Shown: positions 1-9,890 of the stretch, in pieces
Layout: the number at the start of each line of letters is the position of its first letter
Position numbering within the stretch: the stretch's first letter is position 1
NCBI RefSeq assembly: GCF_000372525.1
Contig: NZ_AQUR01000101.1
Coordinates: forward strand, 62,001-126,000
Direction of reading: 5' to 3'
DNA length: 64,000 nt
Origin: Cupriavidus neocaledonicus
Lineage (GTDB): Bacteria; Pseudomonadota; Gammaproteobacteria; Burkholderiales; Burkholderiaceae
Notes under the pieces: generated by a model
What the model was told of the DNA's origin: nothing
The model's database searches: none
What the model saw: only the letters and a program-made list of their open reading frames with translations
Translations under genes and position numbers: made by a program

Positions 1-1053
1 CGATGCGGCCGGGGCATGGTGCCCGTCCATCACCTTGCCGCGCACCACCACCGGCTCGCCGTCGAGGCTGACGGTGCAGTGGCGCACGGGGATATCGATA
101 TGGCAGGCGGTGGTGCGGCTGCCGCCGGCTTCGTTGTTGGGGCCGAACGAGCACAGGAAGTTGCCCTCGTACGCGCGCGCATCCATGCCGATGGTGGCCT
201 CGCGGTCGTACATCGCCAGCGCCGACCAGCTCGCGCGCGGCTGCAGGCCCCAGCCGATATGCGACATGGCATACGCTTCCGGGTCGTTGAACGAGGCCAT
301 GTAGTCGGCCAGCAGCTCGGCATCGACGCCGCCTTCGATGCGGCGCACGTAGCCGGCCTCGACCGTGATGCGGATCGGCGCCTGCAGATAGGACTTCATC
401 GGCAGCAGGATGTCGCCGCGGTCCAGCACGATGGTGCCGTCGGTGCCGCCCTCGTCGGGCCAGGTCAGCACGAAGCCGCTCGGCCAGTGGTCCCAGCGTC
501 CGGGCTCGTCGACAAAGCCGTACTCGCTGATCGCGGGGAATTCGCCCAGGCGGCAGCGCAGGTCCATGCCGGCATCGGACACGATATGCATCTCGCGCGC
601 CTTGCCCAGCCGCTGCGTGGCAGCCTTGACGCGGGCGCGGTCGGCCTCGGTCGGCACCAGCCGCGCCAGCACTTCGGGCGGCTCCACCGCCAGCAGGATT
701 TTGGTGCCGCCGGACAGGATCTCGTGCTGCTCGGGCGAGAACAGCAGCGTCATCAGGTCCAGCACCAGGTCGCTCGCCTTCAGCGCGGCGATCGCCGCCG
801 GATTGCCGGTCAGCGGCGTGGTGCCCAGATAGGCCAGCGCATCGCGGCTCAATGCCTTCTCGCCGTTGACCGGCGGCAGGTCGAGCCGGTTGACGATGGC
901 GCCCATCGACGCCGCCGCCACCATGGCCGTGCGCAGCGTCTGCGGATGCGTGGCGGCACCGGTCAGCACGGTGACGGTCTGTCCCGGCTGCAGCTTCGAC
1001 AGCGTCAGCACCTGCTTCCACGCTGCCGTCAGGTCGTAATCGCTTACGGGCAT
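1..1053 (-). CDS. nicX: 2,5-dihydroxypyridine 5,6-dioxygenase NicX (3' end outside window)
   Basis: NicX is an Fe(II)-dependent extradiol-type dioxygenase that opens the ring of 2,5-dihydroxypyridine to N-formylmaleamate in aerobic nicotinate degradation. The 351 visible residues align from memory along their length with Pseudomonas putida NicX. The iron ligands of that family fall at the same numbers here: His265 (in SHIGWG), and His318 and Asp320 (in CHID). Other landmarks are EPPEVLARL and DEPGRWDHWPSGF. The ATG is at 1053. The frame is still open at base 1, so only the last few residues are missing. nicD lies 19 bases upstream on the same strand, so nicE-nicD-nicX is probably one operon read leftward from the promoter region near 2700. 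The identification is secure. Confidence 0.93.
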   Translation of the reverse strand, partial: MPVSDYDLTAAWKQVLTLSKLQPGQTVTVLTGAATHPQTLRTAMVAAASMGAIVNRLDLPPVNGEKALSRDALAYLGTTPLTGNPAAIAALKASDLVLDLMTLLFSPEQHEILSGGTKILLAVEPPEVLARLVPTEADRARVKAATQRLGKAREMHIVSDAGMDLRCRLGEFPAISEYGFVDEPGRWDHWPSGFVLTWPDEGGTDGTIVLDRGDILLPMKSYLQAPIRITVEAGYVRRIEGGVDAELLADYMASFNDPEAYAMSHIGWGLQPRASWSALAMYDREATIGMDARAYEGNFLCSFGPNNEAGGSRTTACHIDIPVRHCTVSLDGEPVVVRGKVMDGHHAPAAS

Positions 1054-1069
1054 GTTCGCTCCCTATCCA

Positions 1070-1900
1070 TCAATTCAGCGGCGCGCCGAGGAAATCGCCG
1101 AAGGCACGGTAGAAGCCGGCCTCGTCGTCCCACGGGATCATGTGCCCGGCATTGGCGACGTGCGCGACCAGCAAGCCCGGCAGCAGCGTGCGCATCTCCT
1201 GCACGTCATCCGCGCGGATCACGTCGCCGCGGCCGGCCGTCATCAGCAGCGCCGGCACGGCGACCCGCGGCAGGTCGGCGTGGATATCGTCCTCATGGAA
1301 GCCGTTGAAGCTGGCCAGGATCGCGCGCTCGTCGCAGGTATGCAGCCATTGCGCGCGCAGGCGCAGCTGGTCTTCGGTCCACGTCGGGCAGAAGGCGCGC
1401 ATGCCTTCGGCGTCGATGCCCTGCTGCGCCAGCCGGATCGAGTCGATGTACCACGGCAGTTGCGACGGATAGGCGCGGCGGCCCGGGCCCGACACCGGCG
1501 GATCGACCAGCACCAGCCGCGTCAGGCCCGCGGGCCTGGCGCGCGCGGCGCGGATGCCGATGCGCGCGCCCATCGAATGGCCAACCACGGCATAGCGCTG
1601 CAGTCCCAGCGCCGCGGCCAGGGCGACCACGTCGGCGGCCTGCGCATCGAGGCTGTAGTCCAGCTCCGGGCCGGCCTGCGACAGGCCGCGGCCGCGCACG
1701 TCGAGCACATAGGTATCGAACTGCTGCCCGAAGCGCTCGCCGACGAAGCCCCAGGTCACCGCGGGGCTGGTGATGCCCGGCACGATGATGACGGCATCGC
1801 GCTGCGCGCGCGCGCCCTGCTGTCCGCCATAGCGAAGGTAGTGCTGGCGGATGCCGTTGGCGTGGACGTGGGCGCCGTAGAGAAAGGTGCTGTCTGCCAT
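1070..1900 (-). CDS. nicD: N-formylmaleamate deformylase NicD
   Basis: NicD is a cytoplasmic alpha/beta-hydrolase that removes formate from N-formylmaleamate to give maleamate. The 276-residue protein closely matches the remembered P. putida enzyme. The nucleophile elbow GHSMGAR has Ser109, the acid is Asp133 in LVDPPVSGPG, and the base is His253 in AGHMIPWDD. All three sit 8 residues after the published positions 101, 125 and 245, so the N-terminus is slightly longer. Further family landmarks are NGIRQHYLRYGG and DVRGRGLS. It lies between nicE (11-base gap) and nicX and is probably co-transcribed with both. Confidence 0.93.
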   Translation of the reverse strand: MADSTFLYGAHVHANGIRQHYLRYGGQQGARAQRDAVIIVPGITSPAVTWGFVGERFGQQFDTYVLDVRGRGLSQAGPELDYSLDAQAADVVALAAALGLQRYAVVGHSMGARIGIRAARARPAGLTRLVLVDPPVSGPGRRAYPSQLPWYIDSIRLAQQGIDAEGMRAFCPTWTEDQLRLRAQWLHTCDERAILASFNGFHEDDIHADLPRVAVPALLMTAGRGDVIRADDVQEMRTLLPGLLVAHVANAGHMIPWDDEAGFYRAFGDFLGAPLN

Positions 1901-1911
1901 GGCCCGCCCCT

Positions 1912-2679
1912 TCAGTACGCGCCCGACAGCAACGCGCCGGCGCCCGGCACCACCGGCTCCAACCCCAGCCGCTTGAGCAGCGCATACGTGGTGGCAACGG
2001 CGGCGGTCACGACCGGCTTGCCGGTCATGGCCTCGACCTTGGCGACCGCGGGCAGCGACGGCATCTGCACGCAGGCCGACAGCACGATGACGTCGGCGTC
2101 GGCGGTGTTCATCTGCGCGACGATCTCCGGCAGCCTGGCCGGGTCATGGCGGCCGACCTCCAGGTTGTCGGGAATCTCCAGCGCGCGGTAGTCGACCACC
2201 TCGTAGCCTTCGTTGCGGATGTAGTCGACCACCAGCTCGGTCAGCGGCTTCATGTACGGCGCCACCACCGCGATGCGCTTCGCGCCCATCACCTTGAGCG
2301 CATCGACCAGCGCGCCGGCGCTGGTGATCACCGGCGCGTCGCCGCCGTTCTCGGCGGTATGCGCCTGCAGGCGCTGCTCGGAGACGCGGTGGTAGCCGTG
2401 GCCCATCGCCATGATCGCCACCAGGCAGGCGTAGCCGAGCACGTCGACGCGGGCGTCGCTCAGTTCCACCGCGCAGCGGTCGGATTCCGCATCCATCGCG
2501 GCCAGCTCTTCCTTGACCACCTTCTTCATCCGCATCCGGCTCGAATGGAAGGTGAAACGCTCCGGGCGCACCAGCTGGCGCGCGGCCAGCATCGCCGGGA
2601 TCTCGGTTTCCATGGTGGTGTTGGAGCTCGGCACGATCTGGCCGATTCGGAAAACTTTCTGCACTGTCGACTCCGTCAT
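1912..2679 (-). CDS. nicE: Maleate cis-trans isomerase NicE
   Basis: NicE is a cofactor-independent isomerase that turns maleate into fumarate, which enters the TCA cycle as the last step of nicotinate degradation. The protein has 255 residues and belongs to the Asp/Glu racemase superfamily. The two cysteines expected for catalysis are Cys85 (GYACLVA) and Cys203 (SACVQMP). The ATG at 2679 was preferred because a purine-rich AAGG lies just upstream. The frame stays open another 42 codons upstream, but that stretch is not family-like and runs into the operator region. It is the first gene of the leftward nicE-nicD-nicX unit, facing an operator-like box at 2769-2780. Confidence 0.9.
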   Translation of the reverse strand: MTESTVQKVFRIGQIVPSSNTTMETEIPAMLAARQLVRPERFTFHSSRMRMKKVVKEELAAMDAESDRCAVELSDARVDVLGYACLVAIMAMGHGYHRVSEQRLQAHTAENGGDAPVITSAGALVDALKVMGAKRIAVVAPYMKPLTELVVDYIRNEGYEVVDYRALEIPDNLEVGRHDPARLPEIVAQMNTADADVIVLSACVQMPSLPAVAKVEAMTGKPVVTAAVATTYALLKRLGLEPVVPGAGALLSGAY

Positions 2680-2768
2680 CTGTTTGTCTGCCCTTGGTTG
2701 CGCTTTGGTCGCGCTCTCGGTCGGTATGCCTGCAGCGACCCGGGGGCCTGCATACTGCGAACGATTGT

Positions 2769-2780
2769 AGTGTACACACT
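2769..2780 (-). promoter_or_regulatory. Operator-like box facing nicE
   Basis: Read on the minus strand this is AGTGTGTACACT, with 5-bp arms AGTGT/ACACT around two bases. It follows TATATA (minus strand) by a couple of bases, so it would overlap the transcription start of nicE, as expected for a repressor site. The identical 12-mer occurs at 2959-2970 on the plus strand. Confidence 0.55.
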
Positions 2781-2822
2781 TTATATAGGCAAACAGATTC
2801 TGCACCGGCCGCGATTCACTCG

Positions 2823-2838
2823 TTCAGTGCACACTGAA
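2823..2838. promoter_or_regulatory. Inverted repeat with 7-bp arms in the nic control region
   Basis: TTCAGTG and CACTGAA are perfect inverted arms separated by CA. The core AGTG-N2-CACT is shared with the 20-bp palindrome at 7902-7921 before the transporter gene. It differs in spacing from the two AGTGT-N2-ACACT boxes, so it may bind a second regulator or be a variant site. Confidence 0.45.
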
Positions 2839-2958
2839 TCCATGAATCCCTGTTTTTGCGCATGATTTCCCCATTGCAGCGCATCATTGCAAATCCATCA
2901 CATCGTCATCAGGGTTTTCCATAGGTTCATCTGATTTCGCCTTTACCTCGATATTTTG

Positions 2959-2970
2959 AGTGTGTACACT
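2959..2970 (+). promoter_or_regulatory. Operator-like box facing nicC
   Basis: AGTGTGTACACT on the plus strand, extended by one more pair (G at 2958, C at 2971). TATTTT at 2952-2957 is a -10-like hexamer immediately upstream, so the box would overlap the nicC start site about 70 bases before the GTG. It is identical to the box facing nicE. Confidence 0.55.
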
Positions 2971-2985
2971 CGTTTTCAACGGTAG

Positions 2986-4203
<1,218 letters not shown>

Positions 4204-4293
4204 TCGCCTGACCGCCCCTGCCCGCCGCCGCCCCTCGCCAAGGAAGGGGCGCGGCGCCGCGATGCGTGATGTTCAAACCGCCCCCAGCCCCCG

Positions 4294-4791
4294 ATGAACA
4301 CGCCCCGCCCCCTGACCCTGCAGGTCAACCACGCCGAGCACACGCTCGAGGTGGCGCCTGACACGCCGCTGCTCTACATCCTGCGCAACGACCTCTGCTG
4401 CAACGGGCCCAAGTACGGTTGCGGCCTGGGCCAGTGCGGCGCCTGCACGGTGCTGGTGGACGGCCTGCCGGCGCGTTCGTGCGTGCTGCCGGTCAAGGCC
4501 GTGGTGGGCCACGCGGTGACCACGCTCGAGGGCCTGGGCACGGCACAGCATCCCGACCCCGTGCAGCAGGCATTTATCGAAGAACAGGCCGCGCAATGCG
4601 GCTATTGCCTGAACGGCATGATCATGACCGCCAAGGCGCTGCTGGCGCAGAACCCCGATCCCGACGAAGCCCAGATCCGCGAAGCCTTGCGCTTCAACCT
4701 GTGCCGTTGCGGCACGCATGTGGAAATCGTGCGCGCGGTCAGGCGGGCCGCGGTGCTGCAGCGGCAGGCCGCGCAAGGGGCGGCGTCGTGA
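4294..4791 (+). CDS. nicA: Nicotinate dehydrogenase small subunit NicA (2Fe-2S)
   Basis: NicA is the electron-transfer subunit of the nicotinate hydroxylase, which makes 6-hydroxynicotinate. The 165-residue protein is a typical two-cluster [2Fe-2S] subunit of molybdo-hydroxylases. The plant-ferredoxin-like cluster uses Cys43, Cys48, Cys51 and Cys63. The second cluster uses Cys102, Cys105, Cys137 and Cys139. All eight ligands are present, so the subunit appears functional. It follows nicC by 90 bases. Its TGA overlaps the GTG of nicB (GTGA), which indicates translational coupling. Confidence 0.9.
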   Translation: MNTPRPLTLQVNHAEHTLEVAPDTPLLYILRNDLCCNGPKYGCGLGQCGACTVLVDGLPARSCVLPVKAVVGHAVTTLEGLGTAQHPDPVQQAFIEEQAAQCGYCLNGMIMTAKALLAQNPDPDEAQIREALRFNLCRCGTHVEIVRAVRRAAVLQRQAAQGAAS

Positions 4792-7739
4792 GCTCGGGCA
4801 TCGTGCAAGCCTCCACGCAAGCGACGGCACTGGCCACCGGCCTGCCGCCGCACGCCGCCGATTGCCTGGTGGCCCATGTGCTGACACCGCCGGGCCTGCG
4901 CTGGGTGGGCGGCGAGCCGCTCGCGGCGCGCCTGCTGCACGCCGGGCGCGATGCCGCGCTGGCGCTGCCCGGCATCCGCGCCGTGCTGGTCCGCAACAAC
5001 TTTGCCGGCGTGGCCGCGGTCTCGGCCGCCCAGGCCGCCGACGCGGCGCGCGCCCTGCGGGCGCGCTGGTCTGGTCTGCCGCGCGCCAACGCCACCCCTG
5101 CGGCGCGCCACACACTGGCGCAACGCGGCGATGCCGCCTCTGCGCTCGAACATGCCCGCGCAACCCACACACAGCATTACCAGTGGCCGCTGGCGGGCAC
5201 CCGCGACGATGGCTGCTGCACCGTTGTCGCCGAGTGGCGCGACGGCACGCTGACCGTATGGCTGCCGGCCACGCGCCCCGGCGCGCTGCGCGCCGAACTG
5301 GCCGCGCTGCTGGGCATCGCGCCAACGCAAGTGCGACTGGTCTGCTGGCAAGACCAAAACGACCGCGCCGACCCCACGCTGCTGGCTCCGCACGCCGCCG
5401 CCGACGCGGCCCTGCTGGCGCACGCCAGCGGGCAAGCGGTGGTGCGCCGGCTGCGCGCCGCCGAGGTGGGCCTGGCCGATGCCGCGCTCGATATCCGCGT
5501 CGATAGCGCGCGCAGCGGCGCCACTGTCGACGCCTACGCCGCCACGCTGGCGGGCACGCCACCCCCGGCAGCGCCGCTGGCGCTGTGGCTCACGCTCACG
5601 CCGGCGCCGGTGGCCGACGCCATCGAGGCGAGCCATGACGGCGACGCTGCGCTGCCGCCGTATGGCATCCCGCATGTCGAACTGTCCGTGTCCGGCGACC
5701 CGGCTGCATTCGCCGCCGCGCCGCTGACGGCAGCCTGCGCGCAAGTGTTCGCGCGCGAATCGCATCTCGACGAGCTTGCCGCCGCCAGCGACGCCGACCC
5801 GGTGGCGCTGCGCCTCGCGCATCTGGACGACCCGCGCGGCGCCGCGCTGGTGCGGCAGGTGGCCGGGCGCGCCGGCTGGGACCCGGACGCCCATGCCGCC
5901 GCGCCGCGCGCGACCCCCGCCGCAGGCAATGTGCGGCGCGGCCGCGGCTTTGCCTACGCCCACACCATCGACCACGACGCCGGCCAGAGCTGGTCGGCGT
6001 GGGTCGCGGAAGTCGAGGTCGACGGCACCACCGGCGAGCTGGCGGTCACGCGCGTCACGGTCGGGCATGACAGCGAATCGCTGCCGCCACCGCAAGCCGC
6101 CGCAATAACGCGCTCGATGCCGCGCTCGATCGAGCGGGACGTGGCCGCAACCGCGCTGCAACTGACCGCCGCCACGCCGGCGTTCGACACCTGGCCGGCC
6201 GACACGCGTGTTGCGGGGGAAACCTTGCCTGCCATGCCGGCCCGGGCCCTGCCGGAAGTGCGGCTGGCCGGCACGCTGGCCACGCCCGATGCGCTGGCTG
6301 CCGGCCCCACCGATTCGATGCCCGCGGCCGCCGCCGTCGCCAATGCCATCTTCGACGCCACCGGCGTGCGCCTGCGCAAGCCACCGTTCAGCGCCGAACG
6401 CATCCGCCTGGCGCTGGCCGAGGCCAATCCCGGCAAGCAACGCAAGAAGCGCGGCTGGATCGCAGCGGCGGCCGCCGCCGCGGCCGGCGTGTGCGCCACG
6501 CTGTTGCCCTGGCGCGCGCCGATCGCGCCGGTGGCGCCGCCCGAGCCCGGCTTCTATTCCGCCGCCACGCTCGAACGCGGCCGGCTGGTGGCGGCCGCCG
6601 GCGACTGCGCGGTCTGCCATACCGCGCCCGGCGGCGTGAAGAACGCCGGCGGCCTGCCGCTGGAAACACCCTTCGGCACGGTCTACAGCACCAACATCAC
6701 GCCGGATGTGCAGACCGGCATCGGCAACTGGTCGTTCGCCGCATTCGAGCGCGCCATGCGCGAAGGCATCCACCGCGACGGGCGGCGCCTGTATCCGGCA
6801 TTCCCGTACACCGCCTTCGCCAGGATCAGCGATGGCGACATGCAGGCGCTGTACGGCTACCTGATGTCGGCCCAGCCGGTGACATCCGCGGTGCCGCAGA
6901 CGCAGCTCGCCTTCCCGTTCAACCTGCGGCCGCTGCTGGCCGGCTGGAACCTGCTGTTCCATCGCAACGAACGCTTTACGCCGGACCCGGCGCAATCGGC
7001 GCAATGGAATCGCGGCGCATACCTGGCCGAGGGGCTGGGCCACTGCAGCGCCTGCCATTCGCCGCGCAACGCCCTGGGTGCCGAGCAAGGCGGCCGGCGC
7101 TACCTGACCGGCGGCAGCGCCGAAGGCTGGGAAGCGCCGGCGCTGACCGCGCTGTCGCACGCCCCGGTGCCGTGGACCGAGGCCGCGCTGTTCACTTACC
7201 TGCGCGGCGGCTATGCACCGCATCATGGCGCCGCGGCGGGACCGATGGCGCCGGTGGTGGAAGAGCTCGCGCAACTGCCCGAGGACGACGTGCGCGCGAT
7301 CGCGCATTACGTAGCCTCGTTCGGGGCGCCCGCGCCGGCACCGTCGGTGCTGGCGGCGCAGGCCGCGCAGGTCGAACAACGCAGCCAGCAGGCCGCGCGC
7401 ACGCTTGGCGGTGCCGCCGAACGCCTGTACCAGAGCGCCTGCGCGGTCTGCCACCAGTCGGACCAGGGCATCGCGCAGTTCGGCGTCAAGCCGTCGCTGG
7501 CGCTCAATACCAACCTGCACAGCAAGCTGCCCGACAACGTGATCCAGGTGCTGCTGCGCGGCATGCCGGCACCTCCCAACAGCGAACTGGGCGCGATGCC
7601 GGCCTATGCCGACACGCTCGACGACCGGCAGATCGCGCAACTGGTGCAGTACCTGCGCGCGCGCTTTGCGCCCGACAAACCCGCCTGGCAGGACCTGGAG
7701 AACACCGTTGCGCGGCTGCGCGCGACGCCTGCCCACTGA
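4788..7739 (+). CDS. nicB: Nicotinate dehydrogenase large subunit NicB, degenerate Mo domain fused to three cytochrome c domains
   Basis: NicB pairs a xanthine-dehydrogenase-type molybdopterin domain with a C-terminal triple cytochrome c that passes electrons to the respiratory chain. This version has 983 residues, whereas I recall about 1187 for P. putida. It begins directly in what resembles the a/b-hammerhead part (LPGIRAVLVRNNFAGVAAV). The roughly 200-residue N-terminal molybdopterin segment is absent. Later landmarks remain (ESHLDELAAASDADPVALRL, GRGFAYA, ANAIFDATGVRLR). The expected G-x-G-E motif carrying the catalytic glutamate reads GPTD at residues 506-509. A hydrophobic segment follows near residue 560, then CxxCH haem sites at 607, 753 and 885. 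The GTG start overlaps the nicA stop. The cytochrome part looks intact; hydroxylase activity is doubtful. Confidence 0.8.
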   Translation: MSSGIVQASTQATALATGLPPHAADCLVAHVLTPPGLRWVGGEPLAARLLHAGRDAALALPGIRAVLVRNNFAGVAAVSAAQAADAARALRARWSGLPRANATPAARHTLAQRGDAASALEHARATHTQHYQWPLAGTRDDGCCTVVAEWRDGTLTVWLPATRPGALRAELAALLGIAPTQVRLVCWQDQNDRADPTLLAPHAAADAALLAHASGQAVVRRLRAAEVGLADAALDIRVDSARSGATVDAYAATLAGTPPPAAPLALWLTLTPAPVADAIEASHDGDAALPPYGIPHVELSVSGDPAAFAAAPLTAACAQVFARESHLDELAAASDADPVALRLAHLDDPRGAALVRQVAGRAGWDPDAHAAAPRATPAAGNVRRGRGFAYAHTIDHDAGQSWSAWVAEVEVDGTTGELAVTRVTVGHDSESLPPPQAAAITRSMPRSIERDVAATALQLTAATPAFDTWPADTRVAGETLPAMPARALPEVRLAGTLATPDALAAGPTDSMPAAAAVANAIFDATGVRLRKPPFSAERIRLALAEANPGKQRKKRGWIAAAAAAAAGVCATLLPWRAPIAPVAPPEPGFYSAATLERGRLVAAAGDCAVCHTAPGGVKNAGGLPLETPFGTVYSTNITPDVQTGIGNWSFAAFERAMREGIHRDGRRLYPAFPYTAFARISDGDMQALYGYLMSAQPVTSAVPQTQLAFPFNLRPLLAGWNLLFHRNERFTPDPAQSAQWNRGAYLAEGLGHCSACHSPRNALGAEQGGRRYLTGGSAEGWEAPALTALSHAPVPWTEAALFTYLRGGYAPHHGAAAGPMAPVVEELAQLPEDDVRAIAHYVASFGAPAPAPSVLAAQAAQVEQRSQQAARTLGGAAERLYQSACAVCHQSDQGIAQFGVKPSLALNTNLHSKLPDNVIQVLLRGMPAPPNSELGAMPAYADTLDDRQIAQLVQYLRARFAPDKPAWQDLENTVARLRATPAH

Positions 7740-7901
7740 ACCACCGGAGCACCGTGCACCACGCTGCGGGCCTTGCGCATCGGCGCCGGGCGCCTGGGCG
7801 TGACCCACCCTGCGCCAGCCGGCTTGCGCGCGGGAAAACCCCGAGGAGAGAAACGCAATTCGGCCTTGCCCGCCAGTTTCATGTAGCTTACGCTGAACGA
7901 T

Positions 7902-7921
7902 CATGTAGTGCGCACTACATG
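7902..7921. promoter_or_regulatory. Perfect 20-bp palindrome upstream of the niaP-like gene
   Basis: CATGTAGTGCGCACTACATG is identical on both strands. Its core AGTG-N2-CACT recurs at 2826-2835 in the nicE/nicC control region, and a lone CATGTAG lies 22 bases upstream. This is the usual appearance of a dimeric repressor operator. The regulator is not identifiable from this window. Confidence 0.55.
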
Positions 7922-8122
7922 AGTGCCAGCGGGCACGCAGCGGTGCCTCCCCGCACAAGGACGGCGCGCCGCATGCGGCGGACAAGAACACAAAACCATA
8001 AGACCGGCCCGATACATCACCGGACGCGCTGGCGCGGGGCTTGCATGGTTCCGCCAGACCACCGGCGCGCCGGGACACCGGTCGGGCCTGACCAAACCAA
8101 GGGTAGACAACCAGGAGTGACT

Positions 8123-8170
8123 ATGTCGTATCAGATCCAGCAAGCTGTTGCAGGCGTACTACCGGGCTAG
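8123..8170 (+). CDS. Possible 15-residue leader peptide
   Basis: An ATG 7 bases after AGGAG opens a frame for MSYQIQQAVAGVLPG, then TAG. The Shine-Dalgarno is among the best in this part of the window, which is unusual for a chance frame. It could be a regulatory leader peptide for the transporter, or the start of a gene that has otherwise been lost. No family was recognised, and nothing shows that it is translated. Confidence 0.3.
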   Translation: MSYQIQQAVAGVLPG

Positions 8171-8340
8171 TTCCAGCCTCGCCAGGCGGAAGCCATCGCC
8201 CCCGCCGGGATGCCCCCACGGTGCCAATCGTGCCGGTCGTGCCAGCCAGCCCGGCGCCGTTGCATGCCGCAGCTGCCGGCATCGCCCCGAGCGTGCTTCC
8301 GAGTTCCAGAACCAGCCTATAACGAGACAGGTAGACCAAC

Positions 8341-9741
8341 ATGTCGTCATCCATTTCATCCATGGCCACCACGACCATCCCGGACGCCACGCTAGGCTCG
8401 GCCCCGCAGCCCAGCGCGCGCGCAGCGTCGTCGCAACCCATCACGATCGAGCAAGGCATCCGCGCCGCCGGCGTCGGCCGCTTCCAGTACCGGCTCTTCG
8501 TCATCTTCGGCCTGGTGTGGCTTGCCGACGCGATGCAGGTGCTGTCGATCGGCTTCACCGCGCCGTCGATCGCGGCCACCTTCGGCATCCCGGTGCCGAC
8601 CGCGCTGCAGACCGGCACCATGTTCTTCGTCGGCATGCTGATCGGCGCCTTCGCCTTCGGCCGGCTGGCCGACCGCATCGGCCGCCGCCCGGTGCTGATG
8701 ATGGCGGTGGTCATCGACGCCATCTGCGGCGTCGCCTCGGCCTTCGCGCCGGACTTCCAGTGGCTGCTGCTGCTGCGCTTCCTGACCGGCATCGGCGTCG
8801 GCGGCACCCTGCCGGTCGACTACACCATGATGGCCGAGTTCCTGCCGTCGGACCGGCGCGGCCGCTGGCTGGTGCTGCTGGAGTCGTTCTGGGCGGTCGG
8901 CACCATCCTGCTGGCAATCCTGGCGCTGATCGCGGTGTCGCGCGGCAATGACGCGTGGCGGCTGATCTTCCTGGTCACCGGCATCCCGGCGCTGGTCGGC
9001 GTGGTGTTCCGCTTCTTCGTGCCCGAGTCGCCGCTCTACCTGAACAAGTCAGGGCGCTCGGACGAGGCCCGCGCGGTGCTGCAGCGGGTGGCCGCGGCCA
9101 ACCGCGTGTCGGTCGAGATCGGCGCGCTGCAGCCGCAGAAGATGGAGCGCAAATCGGTGTTCGCGCTGTTCGCCGCCGGCTGCCGGCGCCGCACCATCTG
9201 CCTGCTGGCGGCGTGGATGCTGATCTCGATCGCCTATTACGGGGTCTTCGTCTATCTGCCGGTGAAGCTGGCGGGCCAGGGCTTCGGCTTCATGCGCGGC
9301 CAGGTGTTCCTGATCGTGCTGGCGCTGGTGCAGCTGCCGGGCTTCGCGCTGGCCGCGCATGGCGTCGAGCGCTGGGGCCGCAAGCCGACCCTGATCGGCT
9401 TCCTGCTGCTGAGCGCGGCGGGTTGCATGCTGTACAGCCTGGGCCAGTCGCCCGCGCTGGTGATCGGCTCGACCCTGCTGATGAGCTTCTCGCTGCTCGG
9501 CACCTGGGGCGCGCTGTACGCCTTCACGCCCGAGGTGTACCCGACCGACCTGCGCGCCAGCGGCATGGGTACCGCGGGCGCGATGGCGCGCTTCGGCGGC
9601 CTGTTCGCCCCGTCCATCGTCGCGCCGATCATGGCCAGCCAGTTCACGCTGGCGCTGGCGCTGCTGTCCTCGTTCCTGGCCGTCGCGGCGCTCGCCATCT
9701 TCCTGGTGGATATCGAGTCGAAGAACCGCGCGCTCGACTAG
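8341..9741 (+). CDS. MFS transporter, probable nicotinate uptake permease (NiaP-like)
   Basis: This is a 466-residue major facilitator with twelve predicted membrane segments. The first forty residues are polar and precede the first membrane helix ([20 protein letters not shown]). Loop 2-3 has the MFS signature form [11 protein letters not shown], and the second half has VERWGRKPT. The [21 protein letters not shown] region resembles the SV2/NiaP branch, which imports niacin or aromatic acids. Next to nicCAB this makes nicotinate the likely substrate; other aromatic acids cannot be excluded. A second ATG lies 7 codons in. It may be regulated through the palindrome at 7902-7921. Confidence 0.75.
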   Translation: MSSSISSMATTTIPDATLGSAPQPSARAASSQPITIEQGIRAAGVGRFQYRLFVIFGLVWLADAMQVLSIGFTAPSIAATFGIPVPTALQTGTMFFVGMLIGAFAFGRLADRIGRRPVLMMAVVIDAICGVASAFAPDFQWLLLLRFLTGIGVGGTLPVDYTMMAEFLPSDRRGRWLVLLESFWAVGTILLAILALIAVSRGNDAWRLIFLVTGIPALVGVVFRFFVPESPLYLNKSGRSDEARAVLQRVAAANRVSVEIGALQPQKMERKSVFALFAAGCRRRTICLLAAWMLISIAYYGVFVYLPVKLAGQGFGFMRGQVFLIVLALVQLPGFALAAHGVERWGRKPTLIGFLLLSAAGCMLYSLGQSPALVIGSTLLMSFSLLGTWGALYAFTPEVYPTDLRASGMGTAGAMARFGGLFAPSIVAPIMASQFTLALALLSSFLAVAALAIFLVDIESKNRALD

Positions 9742-9890
9742 CCCGAGGCGCCACGCGGCCACTGCGGGCCGCTGCCGGGCGCGGCGGCCCGCTTCCATTA
9801 CAATCCGGCTGCAACGGCGCGGCGCGCGAGCCCCAACTGGCCTCGCGCGCCCGCTTCACTCGCCATCCCGCCGAGCCCTCGCCGCCAGCC

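Larger units (their letters stand above)
7740..8340 (+). other. 601-base leader region between nicB and the transporter gene
   Basis: No gene of normal size is visible. The region holds a perfect 20-bp palindrome at 7902-7921 with an extra CATGTAG half-site at 7880-7886, and a 15-codon reading frame with a good ribosome-binding site at 8123-8170. Another 170 bases separate that frame from the transporter start. The transporter therefore probably has its own regulated promoter rather than depending on read-through from nicB. No terminator with a T-run was recognised after nicB. Confidence 0.5.

Noticed and set aside
4419-4787. Upstream in-frame extension of nicB through nicA
   Set aside because: The nicA frame has all eight iron-sulphur cysteines. 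The extension is its shadow, and the GTG at 4788 gives normal stop-start coupling.
4602-8078. 1158-codon open frame antisense to nicA-nicB
   Set aside because: Low-complexity Arg/Gly/Ala translation with no domain; nicA and nicB on the other strand have clear motifs.
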